Positions 6,685 to 10,307 of a DNA stretch of 10,307 nucleotides are shown here, piece after piece. How positions within the stretch are numbered: the stretch's first letter is position 1; every line of letters begins with the position of its first letter. Location: positions 1 to 10,307 of the forward strand of contig PLKU01000304.1 in the NCBI GenBank assembly GCA_003140705.1, in the 5' to 3' direction. The stretch is from Acidobacteriaceae bacterium. GTDB lineage: Bacteria > Acidobacteriota > Terriglobia > Terriglobales > Acidobacteriaceae. Made by a program: the position numbers and the translations under genes. The notes beneath the pieces are model-generated. The model made no database searches. It worked only from the letters and a program-made list of their open reading frames with translations, and was not told the origin of the DNA.

Positions 6685-7362
6685 TCAGGGTCTGAGAACC
6701 GCAGCGATCAAGACCGCGAGTCCGTTCCATGCGATTTGCACCCCTATGCAGAGCAAAATGAACGCAACGACCCGCAGAATGCCATGCGCAGTTGACGGAG
6801 GAATGATCTTGGTGATCTTTGGGGCATACGCGTAGCAGAAATAGACGAGCACACTGAGAACGACCACAGCAAGAAATACGCCAACATGGGCCAGAACATC
6901 TCTCGAAATATCGCGATTCGAGATGTGTGCGGTGAGCGTCAAGAGCGCGACAAGCGTGCCGGGGCCAGAGGTCACGGGAAATGTGAACGGGTAAAAGGCT
7001 CCCTGCTCGAGATACTGTTTCCGTGTTTCGTCTCGAACTTCGCTCTCTTTCTCCTTGTTTCTAACATTCTCGCGTACATCCTTCTCGTTCAGTACAGACC
7101 ATCCCATCGCCGCTATCACAATGCCGCCGGAGAGTTGGACAATCGGCAAAGAGATTCCGAAGAAGTTCAGAATGGCCGCGCCCAGAAGTTCAATGATGGC
7201 CAGAAAGATGATGTTATTGATTGCGATCTTCCGTGCCAATGACCGATAGACAGCTGGTGGCGCCTCACCTGCGAGCCCAAGAAACACGAGAGCCGACCCG
7301 AGCGGATTGATCAGCGGCAAAAGCACACTGAAGGCGATAAGAAACGACTTCCAAAGGAGCAA
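6685..7362 (-). CDS. MarC-family integral membrane protein
   Basis: This 225-residue inner-membrane protein has about six hydrophobic segments (near 5-30, 47-69, 74-91, 122-146, 158-180 and 193-220). Family signatures are LLPLINPLGSALVFL (14-28), GGIVIAAMGWSVL (79-91) and FPVTSGPGTLVALL (128-141); the two halves share the N/GP-type motifs of the MarC (UPF0056) family. The charged loop 92-118 (EKDVRENVRNKEKESEVRDE) is probably cytoplasmic. MarC was once linked to multiple antibiotic resistance, but that link was not upheld and its function is unknown, so no activity is claimed. Start is TTG 7362 with AGGGGA six bases upstream, a non-ATG start supported by the ribosome site and the intact first membrane segment. 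It follows oleate hydratase by 87 bp and precedes the ene-reductase by 190 bp, so the transcription unit is uncertain. Confidence 0.88.
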   Translation of the reverse strand: MLLWKSFLIAFSVLLPLINPLGSALVFLGLAGEAPPAVYRSLARKIAINNIIFLAIIELLGAAILNFFGISLPIVQLSGGIVIAAMGWSVLNEKDVRENVRNKEKESEVRDETRKQYLEQGAFYPFTFPVTSGPGTLVALLTLTAHISNRDISRDVLAHVGVFLAVVVLSVLVYFCYAYAPKITKIIPPSTAHGILRVVAFILLCIGVQIAWNGLAVLIAAVLRP

Positions 7363-7449
7363 GAGCGGTCCCCTTACTTGTGGCCTCAGTCTCTCGGCCC
7401 ACAGCAGGATCTGACCTTGTCAGGCTCGACTACCGCAGAGCTCTCCGAC

Positions 7450-9039
7450 CTAGGCGACAATTTCGTGCAAGGCTAGAAAAGCCTCCAGCAAAACGCGGGG
7501 ATTGAATTGTCCCTTGTATACCGGCGGCACCTTTCGGTCCAGCCCAAGCAATGAGTAGACCGCCGTCTGCGCAGAGCGAATTGAGTACTCAACTGTGAAC
7601 ACCACATCGTCTGGGAGTTCGCAATACTGTCCAATGAAGGCCAAGTTCTTCGAACCCTCGGGTATAACCTGGGGGCGATCGCCCTTGCTTCGAGGAAGGA
7701 ACTGGCTCGTGATGAAGGGCATCATACACGGGATGCAGGTGCACGTATCGACAATTCTGAGACCGTGCTCCTGGATGCGCAAATGGCCGACGATCTCCGT
7801 CATGATTTCTCGTCCTGTACATGCCGCCATGGGCTTTTTCACGAAATTGCCCGGCACATCGACGAACAGTCCATAACCCCAGAGGACTTCGACTCCCTGT
7901 GGCTGGCCAATGAAATGGGGCTGGTGGGGCAACACGATTGAAGCCAGCCAACTGGACTTCGGAAAGGTAATGAGCCCGCCCTCTCCGGGGACGTTGCCTG
8001 TCAAATCCCGGATCAATTCGAAGAACGTGGGGTCGTGAAGCGTAGTGGTAAAGGACAACCACTTCGATTGCTCAATGTGATCGGCGAAGTTCGAAGGATG
8101 CCCGAACTCCGTCTGTCCTGCCGCAATCCTTTCCCAAAGAGCCCAGGAACCGCCATCGGCTTTCCCCAGCAGAGCGGCAGCCGAATCCATTGAACCTAGA
8201 CTTGAGCCCTCGGTCATCGACCCTAGAGTTACGATGACTCTGTCACGCTCTGTAACGCCGATCTCCCTGACATAACCTCCCTGATCGACGATGATCTTCT
8301 CGACGGTAAAACCGTCTTTGCTATGCGCGAATGCGAGATCAGTTACAGTTGTTTTGAGCATGAACTTCACGCCGCGCTCTTCGAGCCATTTGTGAAGCGG
8401 ACGGACCATCGAATCGTACTGGTTGTACACAGTGCGCATAATGCCTGTAAGCGTATTGAAACCGGAAACCATGTGAGTGAAACGCACCAGATAGCGTTTG
8501 AACTCTACTGCGCTATGCCAGGGCTGAAAAGCGAATGTGGTACACCACATGTGCCAGAAGTCCGTTTCAAAGAATCCCGGGGCGAACTGGTCGGAGATCG
8601 TAGTCCGTCCAAGGAACTGCTCCGGTTCGATCGCCAGGCGCTCGAGATTGAGAATATCCTTCTCGCTCAAACCAAAACTCGGAGCGTCGACTCTGTGACC
8701 GTCCCGAAACAGTCGCGCCTTGGAGGCGGTCTTCATCGTCTCGTTCCAGTCAAATATCTCCTGCGTTACCGTCCTCGACCCATCGAGAGTCGGAATCGAA
8801 GAAAAGAGGTCGTAGGTGCACAGATACTTGCTTTCAATCATGCGGCCGCCACGCATCACGTAGCCGTCAGTCGCGTTTCCGGCAGCGTCAAGACTGCCAC
8901 CGATCCGGGATGACTCTTCCAGGATCGTGATTGTGTGCCCTTGCACATCTCCGTCGCGAATGAGGAAAGCCGCGGCGGCAAGAGAAGCGATACCGCCCCC
9001 TGCAAGGTATGTTGCCGCTTCATCGTCAGGTCGTTTCAC
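7450..9039 (-). CDS. ohyA: Oleate hydratase (MCRA family, FAD-dependent), RGGRM variant
   Basis: This FAD enzyme (EC 4.2.1.53) adds water to the cis-9 double bond of oleate-type fatty acids, giving 10-hydroxystearate. Numbering from GTG 9048, motifs are GGGIASLAAA (17-26) for FAD binding, ILEESSRIGGSLDAAG (42-57), RGGRMIESKYLC (66-77), DLFSSIPTLD (80-89), ETDFWHMWCTTFAFQPWHSA (161-180) and YNQYDSMVRPLHKWLEERGV (208-227); Tyr211 is the likely catalytic tyrosine. The family's RGGREM motif has Met70 where the acidic Glu is usual, as in a Rhodococcus subgroup. Length (about 530) fits the short subgroup without the N-terminal dimerisation extension. Start: GTG 9048 has no good ribosome site, whereas GTG 9039 has GGAGTG six bases upstream, so I prefer 9039 (529 residues). 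It is probably first in its transcript. Product identity is strong; the hydratase may act on substrates other than oleate. Confidence 0.93.
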   Translation of the reverse strand: MKRPDDEAATYLAGGGIASLAAAAFLIRDGDVQGHTITILEESSRIGGSLDAAGNATDGYVMRGGRMIESKYLCTYDLFSSIPTLDGSRTVTQEIFDWNETMKTASKARLFRDGHRVDAPSFGLSEKDILNLERLAIEPEQFLGRTTISDQFAPGFFETDFWHMWCTTFAFQPWHSAVEFKRYLVRFTHMVSGFNTLTGIMRTVYNQYDSMVRPLHKWLEERGVKFMLKTTVTDLAFAHSKDGFTVEKIIVDQGGYVREIGVTERDRVIVTLGSMTEGSSLGSMDSAAALLGKADGGSWALWERIAAGQTEFGHPSNFADHIEQSKWLSFTTTLHDPTFFELIRDLTGNVPGEGGLITFPKSSWLASIVLPHQPHFIGQPQGVEVLWGYGLFVDVPGNFVKKPMAACTGREIMTEIVGHLRIQEHGLRIVDTCTCIPCMMPFITSQFLPRSKGDRPQVIPEGSKNLAFIGQYCELPDDVVFTVEYSIRSAQTAVYSLLGLDRKVPPVYKGQFNPRVLLEAFLALHEIVA

Positions 9040-9081
9040 AAGGATCACTCCACACTTTCTCGTTCCCCGGTCACTCTTGCC

Positions 9082-9098
9082 TCCCTTGCTCTAAGGGA
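9082..9098 (-). promoter_or_regulatory. Small hairpin in the oleate hydratase leader
   Basis: TCCCTT (9082-9087) and AAGGGA (9093-9098) form a perfect six-base stem with a five-base loop, 43 to 59 bases upstream of the preferred GTG start and just below the candidate promoter. It could be an operator or an mRNA stem. No family is recognised. Confidence 0.25.
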
Positions 9099-9110
9099 CT
9101 CTATGCGTGA

Positions 9111-9139
9111 GGGCTACGAGCGCCCAATGCGATTGTCAA
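9111..9139 (-). promoter_or_regulatory. Candidate sigma-70-type promoter for oleate hydratase
   Basis: On the minus strand a perfect TTGACA -35 (complement of 9134-9139) is followed after 17 bases by TAGCCC (complement of 9111-9116), a weak -10. The position, about 70 to 100 bases upstream of the gene, is suitable. The poor -10 means it may need an activator or be chance. Confidence 0.3.
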
Positions 9140-9403
9140 TCTGCAATGGAGGAACGACTGTATCGAATTGAACAGATGGTCAGCCGTCCCAGATCGCAGA
9201 ATCATGCTAAGCGCGCGAGTTCAGCTTCGGTAGTCGGCGCGGACCTTCAACGCTTCGTCATGGCTTAAGCAAACAGAGGATTTTGCCTCAGTTCAGACCG
9301 CTCGGATACACCCTTGATCGAGTGATGGCACCACGCACGACGCATCAGTTTGCAATAGCTTGCCCCTGCTCGAGTGCTACCGGATCGGAAAACAACAAAG
9401 TGA

Positions 9404-9675
9404 ATCCGCACCAGCAATTCAACCCACAGTGCGGCCAACTCTCAGCTGCGCGAAATAGGCTGAACTACCTGAAGGCTTACGAAGAGTGCCTCAGCGCGAC
9501 CAGCACGCATCACGCTCCTTGGCATGTTGTCCCCGCAGACGATAAGGACGACGCCCGCCTGATCGTCTCCCAGATCGTTCTTGATGCGCTGAGGGGATTG
9601 AATCCGTCCTATCCTGCAACAACCCAGAAGCATCGAGCCGAATTGAAGTTAATCCGCAAAGTGCTAGTCAAGTGA
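9404..9675 (+). pseudogene. ppk2: Polyphosphate kinase 2 (PPK2) 3' remnant, frameshifted
   Basis: The last 75 or so codons (about 9455-9675) encode a PPK2 C terminus: YLKAYEECLSATSTHHAPW, then HVVPADDKDDARLIVSQIVL and KHRAELKLIRK before TGA. PPK2 enzymes phosphorylate nucleotides with polyphosphate. Just upstream, the other frame (9404-9454) reads IRTSNSTHSAANSQLRE, whose spacing fits the family's RID.P...WKFS..DLRE segment. One frameshift near 9455 therefore separates the two parts. The nucleotide-binding core with its Walker motifs, roughly the first 200 residues, is missing, and the ORF from 9283 has no ribosome site and no resemblance before the shift. It lies 97 bp upstream of phosphoketolase, and both are linked to acetyl-phosphate/ATP metabolism. 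It is presumed inactive. The family call is good; the decay history is inferred. Confidence 0.75.
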
Positions 9676-9772
9676 TGAGGGACCATATCACGGTCAAAGC
9701 TGAACAATCTGAAGTCTGAAAGCCGCTGCCAGGATGTGAGCAGTTGCGGAGAACGAGAAAGGATACGCTACG

Positions 9773-10307
9773 ATGGCCACCACCGACCTCCCCATCAAGG
9801 TTGAGAAGGACGACACGCCTCAGCCCTTCGGCAAGAACTTCGATCAGTTTGGCAATTCATCCGGGTTCATCTTCGACGTGAGCCTGTCGACCGCGGTTGC
9901 GGCCGACGGTAGGAATGAAGAAAGAGCACCAAAGCCCAAGGGACCGCTCTCGCCTGAGATGCTGGACAAGATGAATCGCTACTGGCGCGCTGCGAACTAT
10001 CTTTGCATCGGCCAGATCTATCTCTTCGACAATCCCCTGCTTCGCTCGCCACTCAAGGCAGAGCAGATCAAGCCACGGTTGCTTGGTCACTGGGGGACCT
10101 CGCCTGGACAGAACTTCATCTACATTCATTTGAACCGGCTGATCAAAGAGCACGATGCGGACATCATCTACATTTCTGGCCCGGGACACGGAGGCCCCTC
10201 GCTAAACGCCTGCTCCTATCTCGAAGGCTCCTACACCGAGGTTCACCCGGAGATCACACACGATGAAGACGGCTTGCGGCTTATGTTCCGCAAGTTCTCG
10301 ACGCCGG
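9773..10307 (+). CDS. xfp: Phosphoketolase (XFP), N-terminal part, truncated by window edge
   Basis: The first 178 codons encode the thiamine-diphosphate-binding N-terminal domain of phosphoketolase, which splits xylulose-5-phosphate or fructose-6-phosphate with phosphate to acetyl-phosphate and an aldose phosphate. Diagnostic motifs are [19 protein letters not shown] (59-77), [11 protein letters not shown] (80-90), [16 protein letters not shown] (102-117) with catalytic His106 (His64 in Bifidobacterium) and YISGPGHGG (133-141) with His139 (His97). [12 protein letters not shown] (151-162) and FRKFSTP follow. The start ATG 9773 has AAAGGA nine bases upstream. Residues 1-58 are longer than the bifidobacterial N terminus by about 40 residues; this extension, rich in charged residues around 46-57, has no assigned role. 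No stop occurs before the window ends, so about 600 further residues are expected outside. It lies 97 bp after the ppk2 remnant. Confidence 0.95.
   Translation, partial: MATTDLPIKVEKDDTPQPFGKNFDQFGNSSGFIFDVSLSTAVAADGRNEERAPKPKGPLSPEMLDKMNRYWRAANYLCIGQIYLFDNPLLRSPLKAEQIKPRLLGHWGTSPGQNFIYIHLNRLIKEHDADIIYISGPGHGGPSLNACSYLEGSYTEVHPEITHDEDGLRLMFRKFSTP

Larger units (their letters stand above)
9040..9403. other. Intergenic region between oleate hydratase and the ppk2 remnant
   Basis: About 360 bases contain no credible gene. They hold the upstream region of the oleate hydratase gene (promoter and hairpin listed separately) and, on the plus strand, possibly the decayed middle of the ppk2 gene, which cannot be aligned by eye. 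No tRNA or repeat was seen. Confidence 0.5.

Noticed and set aside
7411..7423. CTGAC-CTT-GTCAG hairpin between oleate hydratase and MarC as terminator
   Set aside because: Five-base stem, three-base loop and no U-tract; too weak to call.
8323..8913. 196-codon plus-strand frame opposite oleate hydratase
   Set aside because: Antisense shadow of a clearly recognised enzyme gene.
9672..9691. GTGAT...ATCAC inverted repeat at the end of the ppk2 remnant
   Set aside because: Five-base arms with a ten-base loop and no T-run; not distinguishable from chance.

Overview
The window looks like a chromosomal accessory region of a free-living, mid-GC soil or sediment bacterium. The best guess is Acidobacteriota (Terriglobia-like), from the flavour of the IS integrase remnant and of the phosphoketolase, PPK2-like and oleate hydratase sequences. 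This taxonomic guess is an inference without a database search. No rRNA, intact tRNA, CRISPR array or complete mobile element is visible.

Layout. Positions 1-295 hold the 3' end of a dead IS-type DDE integrase, with a stop codon inside the catalytic region. Positions 296-1506 hold no intact gene. They do contain a decayed reading frame ending like an outer-membrane beta-barrel (about 1039-1279), a segment with the geometry of a tRNA-Ser 3' end (1296-1319), and an imperfect 21-bp direct repeat (1322-1360). This reads as a junction or scrap-yard zone. From 1507 to 9048 every gene is on the minus strand. Read in transcription order, they are: oleate hydratase (9039-7450), MarC-family membrane protein (7362-6685), Old Yellow Enzyme-type flavin ene-reductase (6494-5439), NfsA-like nitroreductase (5359-4622), PIG-L/LmbE deacetylase (4567-3902), GT4 glycosyltransferase (3902-2760) and a GH100-like (alpha/alpha)6 glycosidase (2703-1507). 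On the plus strand, positions about 9404-9675 hold a frameshifted 3' remnant of a polyphosphate kinase 2 gene. The 5' end of a phosphoketolase gene (9773 onward) then runs off the window edge.

How the genes may work together. Five genes from the ene-reductase to the glycosidase are close together, with gaps of 79, 54, -1 and 56 bp, and could be one transcript. The deacetylase and glycosyltransferase overlap by one base. They form the kind of glycosyltransferase plus N-deacetylase pair seen in mycothiol and bacillithiol synthesis, here next to two FMN oxidoreductases and a sugar hydrolase. Whether they make one product is unknown; this is the most interesting system-level hypothesis of the window. 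Oleate hydratase and MarC suggest handling of unsaturated fatty acids and membrane functions. Phosphoketolase with a PPK2 relic points to acetyl-phosphate and polyphosphate energy metabolism. Four of the genes start with GTG or TTG, so starts were placed with the help of ribosome binding sites.
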